A DNA stretch of 64,000 nucleotides. It comes from Hungatella sp. GTDB taxonomy: Bacteria; Bacillota; Clostridia; Lachnospirales; Lachnospiraceae. This document shows, piece after piece, positions 52,787-61,917 of the stretch. The first letter of the stretch is position 1, and each line of letters begins with the position of its first letter. The notes under the pieces are model-generated. The model was not told the origin of the DNA, did not search any database, and saw only the letters and a list, made by a program, of their open reading frames with translations. The translations under genes were made by a program, and so were the position numbers. The stretch is from assembly GCA_009712635.1 (NCBI GenBank), contig WASS01000020.1:62001-126000 (forward strand). Direction: 5' to 3'.

Positions 52787-53797
52787 ATGAGTGAATATTT
52801 AGTTAATATTGAGAATGAACGTCTTTCTTTCTTTACTCCGGCTGGAGAAGTCAAGGCGCTTAATGATGTATCACTTCATCTTCGTGAAGGTGAGGTTTTG
52901 GGAATTGTAGGAGAGTCTGGTTCCGGTAAGTCGGTAACTGCTTACAGTCTTATGGGTCTTACGGCTTATCCAGGACGTCTCATCGGCGGTTCCCTTCAGT
53001 TTAACGGACATCAGATTGAGAAGATGACGGAAAAGGAAATGAGAAAGATAAGGGGAAATGAAATTTCAATTATTTTTCAGGACCCAATGACCAGCTTAAA
53101 TCCGGTTTATACCATTGGAAACCAGATCACAGAAGTGGTTATGCTCCATACAAATAAAAACAAACAGCAGGCAACCGAGCGGGCAAGAGAACTTCTTACC
53201 CTGGTAGGTATCAATGAGCCGCAGAAACGTTTAAACCAGTATCCTCATGAGTTGTCCGGCGGTATGCGTCAGCGTGTTATGATCGCCATTGCCCTGGCTT
53301 GTGAACCAAAACTTCTGATTGCGGATGAACCGACTACTGCGTTAGACGTTACAATTCAGGCACAGATTCTGGAACTGATGATGGAATTAAAAGAAAAACT
53401 TGGTATGGCAATTATCATGATCACCCATGACCTTGGTGTTGTAGCCAATATGTGCGACCGTATAGCTGTTATGTATGCTGGTAAAGTGGTAGAGTATGGT
53501 AATACAGATGATATATTCTATAACCCAAGCCATGAATATACCAAGGGTCTTATCCGCAGTATTCCAAAGCTTACGGAGAAAGAGCATAATAAGCTGATTC
53601 CTATTGAAGGAAGCCCGGTGGATATGCTGAATCCGCCTGCAGGATGCCCGTTTGCACCAAGATGCAGAGCCTGCATGAAGATTTGTCTGCGTGAAATGCC
53701 AGAATATACGGATATAACCGATATACATTACAGTGCATGCTGGCTGCTTCAGAAAGAAGAGTTTGAGAAACAGCAGAGACAGAAGGGAGATGCATGA
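52787..53797 (+). CDS. oppD: Oligopeptide ABC transporter ATP-binding protein OppD
   Basis: A 336-aa ATPase with AAGGAGGAG upstream. Walker A GESGSGKSV, signature LSGGMRQR, Walker B LLIADEPTTALD and switch His (MITHDLGVV) are all present. The C-terminal oligopeptide region shows GCPFAPRCRACMKIC, the Cys cluster that in DppD can hold a [4Fe-4S] centre. It pairs with OppF, whose ATG overlaps the OppD stop. Confidence 0.96.
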   Translation: MSEYLVNIENERLSFFTPAGEVKALNDVSLHLREGEVLGIVGESGSGKSVTAYSLMGLTAYPGRLIGGSLQFNGHQIEKMTEKEMRKIRGNEISIIFQDPMTSLNPVYTIGNQITEVVMLHTNKNKQQATERARELLTLVGINEPQKRLNQYPHELSGGMRQRVMIAIALACEPKLLIADEPTTALDVTIQAQILELMMELKEKLGMAIIMITHDLGVVANMCDRIAVMYAGKVVEYGNTDDIFYNPSHEYTKGLIRSIPKLTEKEHNKLIPIEGSPVDMLNPPAGCPFAPRCRACMKICLREMPEYTDITDIHYSACWLLQKEEFEKQQRQKGDA

Positions 53798-54774
53798 TGG
53801 ATAACAAATATCTTGTAGAGGTACAGAATTTACAGCAGTATTTCCCTGTTGCCGGTGGTAAATTATTTGAAAAGAAAGTTGTAAAAGCAGTTGATAATGT
53901 TTCCTTTGGAATCAAAAGAGGTGAAACCCTTGGACTGGTTGGAGAATCTGGCTGTGGAAAGACGACTACAGGCCGTACCCTGCTCAGACTTTATGAGCCA
54001 ACTTCCGGAAAGATCTTTTTTGACGGACAGGATATTACAAAGGTAAACATGCTTCCTTATCGTCAAAAGATGCAGATTGTATTTCAGGATCCGTATGCAA
54101 GCCTTGATCCCCGTATGACGGTTGGTGATATTATTGGTGAGGCGATTGACATTCATCACCTGGCTGCCAGCAAAAAAGACCGTCAGGATCAGATTATCTC
54201 TGTTTTATCAACGGTAGGACTTAACTCAGAGCATGCGAACCGCTATCCTCATGAATTTTCCGGCGGACAGCGTCAGCGTGTGGGTATTGCCAGAGCGCTT
54301 GCAGTAAATCCTCAGTTTATTGTTTGTGACGAGCCGGTATCTGCTTTGGATGTTTCCATTCAGGCACAGGTTGTTAATATGTTTGAAAAGCTGCAGGAAG
54401 AGATGGGTCTTACTTACCTGTTTATTGCTCATGATCTTTCTATTGTAAAGCATATTTCCAACAGGATCGGTGTTATGTATTTAGGTAAGATGGTAGAGCT
54501 TGCCGACAGCTATGAACTGACATTCCACAGTGTTCATCCATATACCAAGAGTCTGATCTCGGCGATTCCAATCGCGGATCCGGAGACCAGCCGTAAATCC
54601 AAGAGAATTGTTCTTGAAGGAGATGTTCCAAGTCCTGTAAATCCTCCATCAGGCTGTCGCTTCCGCACCAGATGTCCTTATGCAGACGAACTTTGTGCAG
54701 CGCAGGAACCAGAATGGAAAGAAGTTTCAACCGGACATTATGCCGCTTGCCATCATTTGGATAAAGTTAATTAA
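53794..54774 (+). CDS. oppF: Oligopeptide ABC transporter ATP-binding protein OppF
   Basis: A 326-aa ATPase. The ATG at 53794 overlaps the OppD stop (ATGA); a second ATG at 53797 has better spacing from AGGGAG and is possible. Walker A is GESGCGKTT, signature FSGGQRQR, Walker B FIVCDEPVSALD. The C-terminus keeps the Cys cluster (CRFRTRCPYADELC). Together with OppD it powers peptide uptake. Confidence 0.95.
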   Translation: MMDNKYLVEVQNLQQYFPVAGGKLFEKKVVKAVDNVSFGIKRGETLGLVGESGCGKTTTGRTLLRLYEPTSGKIFFDGQDITKVNMLPYRQKMQIVFQDPYASLDPRMTVGDIIGEAIDIHHLAASKKDRQDQIISVLSTVGLNSEHANRYPHEFSGGQRQRVGIARALAVNPQFIVCDEPVSALDVSIQAQVVNMFEKLQEEMGLTYLFIAHDLSIVKHISNRIGVMYLGKMVELADSYELTFHSVHPYTKSLISAIPIADPETSRKSKRIVLEGDVPSPVNPPSGCRFRTRCPYADELCAAQEPEWKEVSTGHYAACHHLDKVN

Positions 54775-54781
54775 AATCAGA

Positions 54782-54853
54782 TTGAACTTTTAACGCATTT
54801 ATGTTATGCTAAGAAAATGAATTGGCGCAGTAGCCGAATAAAGTGCTACTGCG
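54782..54853 (+). promoter_or_regulatory. Separate promoter and leader hairpin for oppA
   Basis: TTGAAC (54782-54787), 17 nt, TATGCT (54805-54810) forms a promoter for the binding protein alone. CGCAGTAGC (54826-54834) and GCTACTGCG (54845-54853) form a hairpin in the leader, about 33 nt before the start codon. It may stabilise the mRNA or partly end read-through from oppF. Confidence 0.6.
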
Positions 54854-54885
54854 TTAATTAAAATAATTTTATAGGAGGAATCGTT

Positions 54886-56580
54886 ATGAAAAAGATGTCA
54901 CTTATGCTTGCTGTACTTGCAGCCTCTGGCATGATGCTTACTGCTTGTGGCAGCAATAAGCCAGCAGAAACAAAAGCAAGTGCTGACACAACTACAGCTG
55001 CTGCGGCTGGCGAAACTACAGCTGCTGAAAAAGGAAATTCCGCGGGGCTTGACCTTGCAGTTCAACTTGGACCGAACCCGGAGACTATTGATCCGGCTTT
55101 AAACTCTTCAGTTGATGGTGCAAATATGATTATGCATGCCTTCGAAACCTTATTGATTGTAGATAAGGAGAACAAAATTGTTCCAGGACAGGCAGAGTCT
55201 TATGATATATCCCCAGATGGCCTTACTTATACGTTTAAGCTTCGTGATGGCTTAAAGTGGAGTGATGGCTCACCATTAACTGCAAATGACTTTGTTTATG
55301 CTTGGAAGAGACTTGCAGATCCCAACGTTGCAGCTCCATATGGCGCTGATATGTTAGGACCGGTAAAGGGATATGAAGAAGCAGCAGCTGGAAACCTGGA
55401 TGCTCTGGGTGTTTCCGCTCCTGATGACAAAACCTTTGTAGTAGAATTATCTTCTCCTTGCGTTTACTTTATCAAACTTGCAACTCACGCTTCCATGGTT
55501 CCTGTACAGAAAGCAGCTGTAGAAGCAGCTGGTGACCAGTGGAGCTTAAAGCCTGAGACTTATGTTTCCAACGGTCCTTTAAAGATGGTTGAATGGGTTC
55601 CAGGTTCTCACATTACTTTTGCAAAAAATGAAAATTACTGGAATGCTGATAAGGTAACTTTAAACACATTAAAGTTTGTTCTTATGGAAGATTCCAACGC
55701 TGCTTACAGTGCATATCAGGCAGGCGAGTTACAGATGATCAAGTATGTTCCTACAGAAGAGATTCCTGCACTGAAGGGAACAGATGCTTTCCACATTGAT
55801 CCTAGTATGAGCGTTAGCTACCTGAATTTCCAGACACAGAAAGAACCATTTAACAACGCTGATGTCCGCAAAGCTTTAAGCCTTGCAATTGACCGTAAAT
55901 ATGTAGCAGAAACTGTTATGCAGGGTACCAGCGCACCAGCAACAAACTTTGTACCAGATGGTGTATCTGATGCAGAGGGCGGTACTTTCTTTAATGATGT
56001 AACTGCAAAAGAAGGAAAAACTTTCTTTAATATTGATGATCATGCTGCAGATGTTGCAAAGGCAAAAGAACTTCTTGCTAAAGCTGGATATCCTGATGGA
56101 CAGGGATTCCCAACATTCGAGTATATGACCAATGATGCTGGATTCAATAAGCCAGTTGCAGAATATTTACAGAGCTGCTGGAAAGAGACTCTTAACATCA
56201 ATATGGATATCAAAATTGTTGAGTGGGCAACCTTTACACCTACCCGTCGTGCCGGCGATTATCAGGTATCACGTGGCGGTTGGGGATTTGACTTTGATGA
56301 TCCTTCCAACCTGCTGAATGTAAACCTTTCTAACAGCGGTAATAATGATGCTAAGTACAATAATCCTGAATTTGATAAGCTGCTTAACGAAGCTAATACA
56401 ACTGCTGATGTGAAAGAACATTACAAAAAACTGCATGAGGCAGAGACTCTGCTTCTTGAAGATTCTCCGATTGTACCAATTACCTATAAGAATGAATTCT
56501 ATTTACAGAATCCAAAGCTGAAAGGCACATGGTACTCTCCATATAGCTACTGGTTCTTCCAGTATGCAACCATGGAATAA
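54886..56580 (+). CDS. oppA: Oligopeptide-binding lipoprotein OppA
   Basis: A 564-aa lipoprotein with AGGAGG before the ATG. The signal peptide ends in lipobox MLTAC, lipidated Cys21, followed by a Thr/Ala-rich linker. The SBP_bac_5 fold shows QLGPNPETIDPALNSSVDG, FKLRDGLKWSDGSPLTANDF and FEYMTNDAGFNKPVAEYLQ. It captures peptides for OppBCDF. It lies last in the cluster, with its own promoter, which fits a need for more binding protein than channel. Confidence 0.95.
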   Translation: MKKMSLMLAVLAASGMMLTACGSNKPAETKASADTTTAAAAGETTAAEKGNSAGLDLAVQLGPNPETIDPALNSSVDGANMIMHAFETLLIVDKENKIVPGQAESYDISPDGLTYTFKLRDGLKWSDGSPLTANDFVYAWKRLADPNVAAPYGADMLGPVKGYEEAAAGNLDALGVSAPDDKTFVVELSSPCVYFIKLATHASMVPVQKAAVEAAGDQWSLKPETYVSNGPLKMVEWVPGSHITFAKNENYWNADKVTLNTLKFVLMEDSNAAYSAYQAGELQMIKYVPTEEIPALKGTDAFHIDPSMSVSYLNFQTQKEPFNNADVRKALSLAIDRKYVAETVMQGTSAPATNFVPDGVSDAEGGTFFNDVTAKEGKTFFNIDDHAADVAKAKELLAKAGYPDGQGFPTFEYMTNDAGFNKPVAEYLQSCWKETLNINMDIKIVEWATFTPTRRAGDYQVSRGGWGFDFDDPSNLLNVNLSNSGNNDAKYNNPEFDKLLNEANTTADVKEHYKKLHEAETLLLEDSPIVPITYKNEFYLQNPKLKGTWYSPYSYWFFQYATME

Positions 56581-56601
56581 GATTTATTTCTTATGAAACA
56601 G

Positions 56602-56631
56602 ACACCCAGGAATATTCCTGGGTGTTTTTTT
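56602..56631 (+). terminator. Rho-independent terminator after oppA
   Basis: A perfect 24-nt palindrome ACACCCAGGAAT / ATTCCTGGGTGT with a run of T residues. Confidence 0.9.
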
Positions 56632-56686
56632 GACCGGATGAGAAGATCTGCTATGACTTACATTCCATCAGCTGGGAAACTTCCTC

Positions 56687-56715
56687 TTTCCAACCATCTA
56701 AAAGTATGCTATAAT
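56687..56715 (+). promoter_or_regulatory. Promoter of pyrH
   Basis: TATAAT (56710-56715) preceded by an extended TGC (56707-56709), with a weak TTTCCA at 56687-56692, 17 nt away. It should start the pyrH-frr-uppS-cdsA-dxr-rseP-ispG-polC transcript. Confidence 0.65.
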
Positions 56716-56753
56716 CTTTTAAGACAATACAAAAGTACAGGAGAGTTTAAGCT

Positions 56754-57455
56754 ATGAATCCAAGACGTGTATTATTAAAACTCAGCGGTGAAGCTCTTGC
56801 CGGTTCCAGTAAGACAGGCTATGAGGAGGCCACTGTTAAGGAGGTTGCACGGCAGGTTAAGATATCCGTTGATGCTGGCGTTCAGTTGGGAATTATCATA
56901 GGCGGAGGTAACTTCTGGAGAGGCAGAACCAGTAATGCAATTGACCGCACAAAGGCGGATCAGATCGGTATGCTTGCCACCATTATGAACTGCATTTATG
57001 TTTCGGAGATTTTCAGAAACGCAGGAATGGATACCCAGATTCTCACCCCCTTTGAATGTGGTTCCATGACAGAACTGTTTTCCAAAGACCGGGCTAATCA
57101 GTATTTTAAAGAGGGCAAAGTAGTATTTTTTGCTGGTGGAATTGGTCACCCATACTTTTCAACAGATACGGGAATTGTACTCCGTGCCATCGAGATGGAT
57201 GCTGACTGCATTTTGCTTGCAAAGTCCATTGACGGGGTTTACGACAGCGATCCCAAGGTAAATCCGGATGCATTGAAATACGATGAAATTTCCATTGATG
57301 AAGTGATAGAAAAACAGCTTGGGGTAATTGATCTGACCGCATCCATTATGTGTATGGAGAATAAGATGCCCCTTGCAGTATTCAATTTGAATGAAAAAGA
57401 TAGCATTGCCAATGCAATGCAGGGAAAAATAAACGGCACAATAGTGACCGCATAA
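56754..57455 (+). CDS. pyrH: UMP kinase
   Basis: A 233-aa amino-acid-kinase-fold enzyme, the usual length for PyrH. RRVLLKLSGEALAG at the N-terminus, IGGGNFWRG, and TGIVLRAIEMDADCILLAK are diagnostic. It makes UDP from UMP and ATP. It begins the conserved pyrH-frr-uppS-cdsA block and is 14 nt before frr. Confidence 0.98.
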   Translation: MNPRRVLLKLSGEALAGSSKTGYEEATVKEVARQVKISVDAGVQLGIIIGGGNFWRGRTSNAIDRTKADQIGMLATIMNCIYVSEIFRNAGMDTQILTPFECGSMTELFSKDRANQYFKEGKVVFFAGGIGHPYFSTDTGIVLRAIEMDADCILLAKSIDGVYDSDPKVNPDALKYDEISIDEVIEKQLGVIDLTASIMCMENKMPLAVFNLNEKDSIANAMQGKINGTIVTA

Positions 57456-57469
57456 AACAGGAGGACGAT

Positions 57470-58024
57470 ATGCAGGAGAGTTTACAGGTATATGAAGATA
57501 AAATGAATAAGACATTAAAAGCGCTGGAGAATGATTTTATGACCATTCGCGCAGGACGTGCCAATCCCCATGTACTGGATAAAATCAGAGTGGATTATTA
57601 TGGTACTCCAACACCAATTCAGCAGGTGGGCAACGTTACAATTCCGGAAGCGCGTATGATCGTGATTCAGCCATGGGAGAAGGCTTTGTTAAAAGCCATC
57701 GAAAAAGCGATTCTGACTTCTGATCTGGGAATTAATCCAACGAATGACGGTAATGTAATTCGTCTGGTATTTCCTGAACTGACAGAAGAACGCAGAAAAG
57801 ATCTTGTAAAAGATGTAAAGAAAAAAGGAGAAGCTGCGAAGATTGCAATCCGTAACATTCGCCGTGATGCCAATGACTCTTTTAAAAAGCAGTTAAAAGC
57901 AGAAGAGATTTCTGAGGATGAACTGGCTGATGCAGAAGACAAGATTCAGAAATTAACAGATAAGATGGTTGCGCAGATTGAAAAAGCAACTGATGAGAAG
58001 TCAAAGGATCTTCTTACTGTATAA
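57470..58024 (+). CDS. frr: Ribosome recycling factor
   Basis: A 184-aa helical factor. The patterns LENDFMTIRAGRANPHVLDK, VDYYGTPTPIQQVGNVT and ERRKDLVKDVKKKGE are typical. It splits post-termination ribosomes with EF-G. A GGAGG precedes the ATG. A hairpin after the stop may lower expression of the following genes. Confidence 0.98.
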   Translation: MQESLQVYEDKMNKTLKALENDFMTIRAGRANPHVLDKIRVDYYGTPTPIQQVGNVTIPEARMIVIQPWEKALLKAIEKAILTSDLGINPTNDGNVIRLVFPELTEERRKDLVKDVKKKGEAAKIAIRNIRRDANDSFKKQLKAEEISEDELADAEDKIQKLTDKMVAQIEKATDEKSKDLLTV

Positions 58025-58027
58025 AAT

Positions 58028-58062
58028 AAACAGGGGGGCAGGCATTATGCCTGTCCTGTTTT
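58028..58062 (+). terminator. Terminator-like hairpin between frr and uppS
   Basis: AAACAGG and CCTGTTTT enclose a GCAGGC/GCCTG stem with an ATTAT loop and T-rich tail. It sits inside the conserved operon, so it is likely a partial attenuator. Confidence 0.6.
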
Positions 58063-58086
58063 GTGTTTTAAAAGGAGTGATACTTT

Positions 58087-58809
58087 ATGGATAAAGAATT
58101 GAATAATATGGTGATTCCGGAGCACGTTGCCATTATACTTGACGGAAATGGCAGATGGGCAAAAAAACGGGGACTTCCCAGAAGCATGGGTCATAAGGAA
58201 GGCTGTGTCACTGTGGAGAAGACCGTTGAAGATGCAGCAAGACTGGGAATTAAGTATTTAACGGTATATGGTTTTTCAACAGAAAACTGGAAGCGTTCCA
58301 CAGAGGAAGTGGGAGCGCTGATGCAGCTGTTTCGTTATTATATGGTAAGACTTTTAAAAGTTTCGAAAGCGAATAATGTTCGTGTAAAGATGATTGGAGA
58401 CAGAGAACGTTTTGACTCTGATATTGTAGAGGGAATCGGACGTCTGGTGGAAGAGACGAAGAATAATACAGGACTGACCTTTGTAATTGCGGTCAACTAC
58501 GGTGGCAGGGATGAAATTGTCCGGGCTGCGAGAAAGATCATGGAAGACACCAGAGAGGGAAAGATTTCACCGGAATCGTTAACGGAAGATAAATTTGCCG
58601 GTTATCTTGATACAAAAGGAATCCCTGATCCGGATCTTCTGATCCGTACCAGCGGAGAGTTAAGGCTGTCTAACTATCTTTTGTGGCAGCTTGCATATAC
58701 GGAGATATATGTATCTGATTGCTATTGGCCTGATTTTAATATGGAAGAAATGAAAAAAGCCATTACAGCGTATAATAGCAGAGAACGGAGATTTGGAGGA
58801 GTGAAGTGA
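58087..58809 (+). CDS. uppS: Isoprenyl transferase (undecaprenyl diphosphate synthase)
   Basis: A 240-aa cis-prenyltransferase with AAAGGAG upstream. ILDGNGRWAKKRGLPRSMGH holds the catalytic Asp of the diphosphate site; the segment GFSTENWKRSTEEV and the end motif TSGELRLSNYLLWQLAYTE are diagnostic. It builds the C55 lipid carrier for peptidoglycan synthesis. Its neighbours cdsA and dxr provide phospholipid and isoprenoid precursors. Confidence 0.97.
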   Translation: MDKELNNMVIPEHVAIILDGNGRWAKKRGLPRSMGHKEGCVTVEKTVEDAARLGIKYLTVYGFSTENWKRSTEEVGALMQLFRYYMVRLLKVSKANNVRVKMIGDRERFDSDIVEGIGRLVEETKNNTGLTFVIAVNYGGRDEIVRAARKIMEDTREGKISPESLTEDKFAGYLDTKGIPDPDLLIRTSGELRLSNYLLWQLAYTEIYVSDCYWPDFNMEEMKKAITAYNSRERRFGGVK

Positions 58810-58828
58810 TCACGAGGGAGGAAGCGGG

Positions 58829-59629
58829 ATGTTTACAACCAGGCTGATAAGCGGAATTGTTCTTGTTTTGATCGCACTGATAACAGTAGGAAGTGGTGGG
58901 CTCCTGCTGTTTGCGACAACGATTTTCATATCCATGATTGGCTTGTATGAGCTGTATCGTGTGCTTAAGATCCATGATCATCCCATGGGATATATGGGAT
59001 ATTTCATTGTAGTTGTTTATTACGGGCTGTTATGGTTTCAGATGCAGCAGTATGCATTGTATATGTCAATCGTTTTCATGATGCTTCTTTTATGCTTTTA
59101 TGTTTTCGCTTTTCCAAAATATAAAACAGAGGAAGTGACCGGAGCGTTTTTTGGATTTTTTTATGTGGCAGTCATGTTATCCTATTTATATCAGGTTCGT
59201 ACGATGAATGACGGAAAGTATCTGGTATGGCTGGTGTTCTTAAGCTCATGGGGCTGTGACACCTGCGCATATTGTGTTGGAAATCTCATTGGAAAACATA
59301 AACTTGCACCTGTGCTCAGTCCTCATAAATCCATAGAGGGAGCCATTGGCGGTATTTTAGGAGCCTCACTTCTTGGATTTATATATGCAACAATTTTTGG
59401 CGGGTCAATGACTGTACTTGAATATCCGCAGATTACCTGTACTCTTGCATGTGCATTTGCCGCAACTATATCACCAATTGGTGATCTTGCTGCATCTGCC
59501 ATAAAACGGGATCATCAGGTTAAGGATTATGGAAAACTCATACCAGGACACGGTGGAATACTGGACCGTTTTGACAGTATGCTTTTTACTGCCCCTGTTA
59601 TTTATTTTGTGGTTACATTTATACGATAA
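58829..59629 (+). CDS. cdsA: Phosphatidate cytidylyltransferase
   Basis: A 266-aa membrane protein with at least six helices. The CDS signature is the C-terminal SPIGDLAASAIKRDHQVKDYGKLIPGHGGILDRFDS (two parts: AIKRDHQVKDYGKLIPGHGG, ILDRFDS) with the metal-binding Asp residues. It makes CDP-diacylglycerol for phospholipid synthesis. It lies 19 nt after uppS. Confidence 0.96.
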   Translation: MFTTRLISGIVLVLIALITVGSGGLLLFATTIFISMIGLYELYRVLKIHDHPMGYMGYFIVVVYYGLLWFQMQQYALYMSIVFMMLLLCFYVFAFPKYKTEEVTGAFFGFFYVAVMLSYLYQVRTMNDGKYLVWLVFLSSWGCDTCAYCVGNLIGKHKLAPVLSPHKSIEGAIGGILGASLLGFIYATIFGGSMTVLEYPQITCTLACAFAATISPIGDLAASAIKRDHQVKDYGKLIPGHGGILDRFDSMLFTAPVIYFVVTFIR

Positions 59630-59692
59630 GAGCCTGACAAAGTATTACCTTAAATCGGAATTTAGGAAAAGAAAAGGAGTATACAGCATAAG

Positions 59693-60835
59693 ATGAAGAA
59701 AATAGCAATCCTTGGGTCAACAGGATCCATTGGGACGCAGACTTTGGAGGTGGTGGAGAACCAAGGCGATATTGAAGTGACTGCTCTGGCTGCAGGAAGC
59801 AACATCCGCCTGTTGGAGGAACAAATCAGAAAATTCCGCCCCAAAATAGTTTGTGTCTTCGAAGAAGAAAAAGCGAAGGAACTGAAGGAATCAGTAAGAG
59901 ATCTCACAGTTCGCGTTGTTTCCGGTATGGAGGGGTTAATCGAGGCTGCTGTGGAAGAAACTTCAGAAATTGTTGTCACTGCAGTAGTTGGAATGATAGG
60001 AATCAGGCCCACCATTGCGGCGATGGAAGCAGGGAAAGACATTGCTCTTGCCAATAAGGAGACTCTGGTAACTGCCGGTCACATCATTATGCCTCTCGCA
60101 AAGAAGATGGGTGTCAGGATTCTACCGGTAGACAGTGAACACAGTGCAATATTTCAGTGTCTGAGTGGAGAAAATAAGGGATCTGTAAATAAAATACTTC
60201 TGACTGCTTCTGGTGGTCCGTTCCGTGGTAAAACAAGAGAAGAGTTAAAGAATGTGAAAGTGGAGGATGCACTTAATCATCCAAACTGGGCGATGGGCCG
60301 AAAAATTACCATAGATTCTTCAACCATGGTGAATAAAGGGCTTGAAGTCATGGAGGCCAAATGGTTGTTTGGTGTTCAAATGGATCAGGTGCAGGTAGTA
60401 ATTCAGCCTAAGAGCATCATTCATTCTATGGTGGAGTTTGAAGACGGAGCAGTTATGGCTCAGATGGGAACTCCGGATATGAAGCTTCCTATTCAATATG
60501 CGCTTTATTATCCGGAACGGAGATATTTAAAAGGAGATCGTCTTGATTTCTGGTCCATTGGTCAAATTAATTTTGAAAAACCGGATCTTGTTAATTTTCC
60601 GGGGTTAAAACTGGCTTATGAGGCCGGATGTGCCGGTGGAACGCTCCCGACTGTTTTTAATGCTGCTAACGAAAAGGCAGTTGCCAAATTTTTGAACAGA
60701 GAAATTACATATCTTACTATCACAGATATGATAGAGGGAGCGATGAACGGGCATACTGTAAAAGAGAATCCTACCGTGGAAGAGATTCTTGAAGCAGAGG
60801 CTGCAGCTTATGAATATATAGAAAGCAGGTGGTAA
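59693..60835 (+). CDS. dxr: 1-deoxy-D-xylulose 5-phosphate reductoisomerase
   Basis: A 380-aa enzyme of the MEP pathway. The NADPH loop is IAILGSTGSIGTQTLEVVE; LANKETLVTAG and VDSEHSAIFQCL give the metal and substrate site (Asp, Glu). The Ser-rich loop ASGGPFRGKTREEL is also conserved. It converts DXP to MEP. Together with ispG (62 kb region) it shows that the organism makes isoprenoids by the MEP route. Confidence 0.97.
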   Translation: MKKIAILGSTGSIGTQTLEVVENQGDIEVTALAAGSNIRLLEEQIRKFRPKIVCVFEEEKAKELKESVRDLTVRVVSGMEGLIEAAVEETSEIVVTAVVGMIGIRPTIAAMEAGKDIALANKETLVTAGHIIMPLAKKMGVRILPVDSEHSAIFQCLSGENKGSVNKILLTASGGPFRGKTREELKNVKVEDALNHPNWAMGRKITIDSSTMVNKGLEVMEAKWLFGVQMDQVQVVIQPKSIIHSMVEFEDGAVMAQMGTPDMKLPIQYALYYPERRYLKGDRLDFWSIGQINFEKPDLVNFPGLKLAYEAGCAGGTLPTVFNAANEKAVAKFLNREITYLTITDMIEGAMNGHTVKENPTVEEILEAEAAAYEYIESRW

Positions 60836-60836
60836 A

Positions 60837-61895
60837 TTGTCCAGTATTATCGTAGCAATTCTGGTATTCGGTTTAATTGTTTTAATTCATGAATTAGGCC
60901 ATTTTTTATTTGCAAAAATGAACAAAATCGCAGTAGTGGAATTTTCCATAGGAATGGGACCCCGCCTTTTGCATTTTAAGAGAGGGGAAACAACATATTC
61001 CATTAAACTGCTTCCTTTAGGCGGATCCTGCATGATGCTGGGAGAGGATGAAGAAAATCCTGATGAACGGGCTTTTCAGAACAGATCCATTCCTGCAAGA
61101 ATGTCAGTCATAGCTGCAGGACCTATCTTTAATTTTATTCTTGCCTTTTTACTTTCTTTGGTTCTGGTAGGTATGAGTGGATATGACATTACTTATATAA
61201 AAGAAGTAACAGAAGGTTCTCCTGCTTATGAAGCAGGAATGCGCTCCGGAGATAAATTGTTAAAGATTAACGGAGAGAAAGTTTCCATGTATCAGGAGTA
61301 TATTCTTTATAAGCTGATGAAACCGGATGATAAGATGAACCAGGTGGAATTTTCAAGAACAGATCCTCAGACAGGAAATCAGGAAATCCAGACGGTGTCT
61401 GTTACTCCCCAATATTCAGAGGAGAGTAAAAAATATCTGATCGGTATATTAATTGCGCCTGAAAACAAAAAGGCAGCGAATGCCGGTGATCTGGTTAAGC
61501 ATGGATATATGGAGATGGAATACGATGTTAAACTGACTGTAAAGAGCCTTGGTATGCTATTTACCGGAAAGGCCAGTGTCAATGATTTAAGCGGTCCGGT
61601 AGGAATCGTTGTAATGATCGATGATTCTGTAAAAGCGGGCCTTACTGTCAGTGTAGTTGCGGCACTTATGAATGTCATCAGTATGTGTATTCTGTTAAGT
61701 GCCAACTTAGGTGTCATGAATCTGCTCCCCATACCAGCTCTTGATGGTGGGAGATTGCTGTTTTTAATTATAGAAGCAATACGTGGAAAACGAATGGACC
61801 CGGAAAAAGAGGGTCTTGTAAACATGATCAGTATGGCAGCTTTGATGGCGCTGATGATTTTTGTAGTATTTAATGATATCAGCAGATTCACCTGA
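60837..61895 (+). CDS. rseP: RIP metalloprotease RseP
   Basis: A 352-aa site-2-type membrane protease. The TTG start at 60837, one base after the dxr stop, has AGGTGG upstream. The zinc motif HELGH (His18, Glu19, His22) lies in the first helix. A PDZ domain follows (YIKEVTEGSPAYEAGMRSGDKLLKING), written here in part as EGSPAYEAGMRSGDKLL. The C-terminal NLLPIPALDGGRLLFL gives the third ligand. It cuts membrane-embedded anti-sigma factors or signal peptides. It belongs to the conserved cdsA-dxr-rseP-ispG order. Confidence 0.96.
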   Translation: MSSIIVAILVFGLIVLIHELGHFLFAKMNKIAVVEFSIGMGPRLLHFKRGETTYSIKLLPLGGSCMMLGEDEENPDERAFQNRSIPARMSVIAAGPIFNFILAFLLSLVLVGMSGYDITYIKEVTEGSPAYEAGMRSGDKLLKINGEKVSMYQEYILYKLMKPDDKMNQVEFSRTDPQTGNQEIQTVSVTPQYSEESKKYLIGILIAPENKKAANAGDLVKHGYMEMEYDVKLTVKSLGMLFTGKASVNDLSGPVGIVVMIDDSVKAGLTVSVVAALMNVISMCILLSANLGVMNLLPIPALDGGRLLFLIIEAIRGKRMDPEKEGLVNMISMAALMALMIFVVFNDISRFT

Positions 61896-61917
61896 TAAAG
61901 TATAAATGGAGGAGCTT

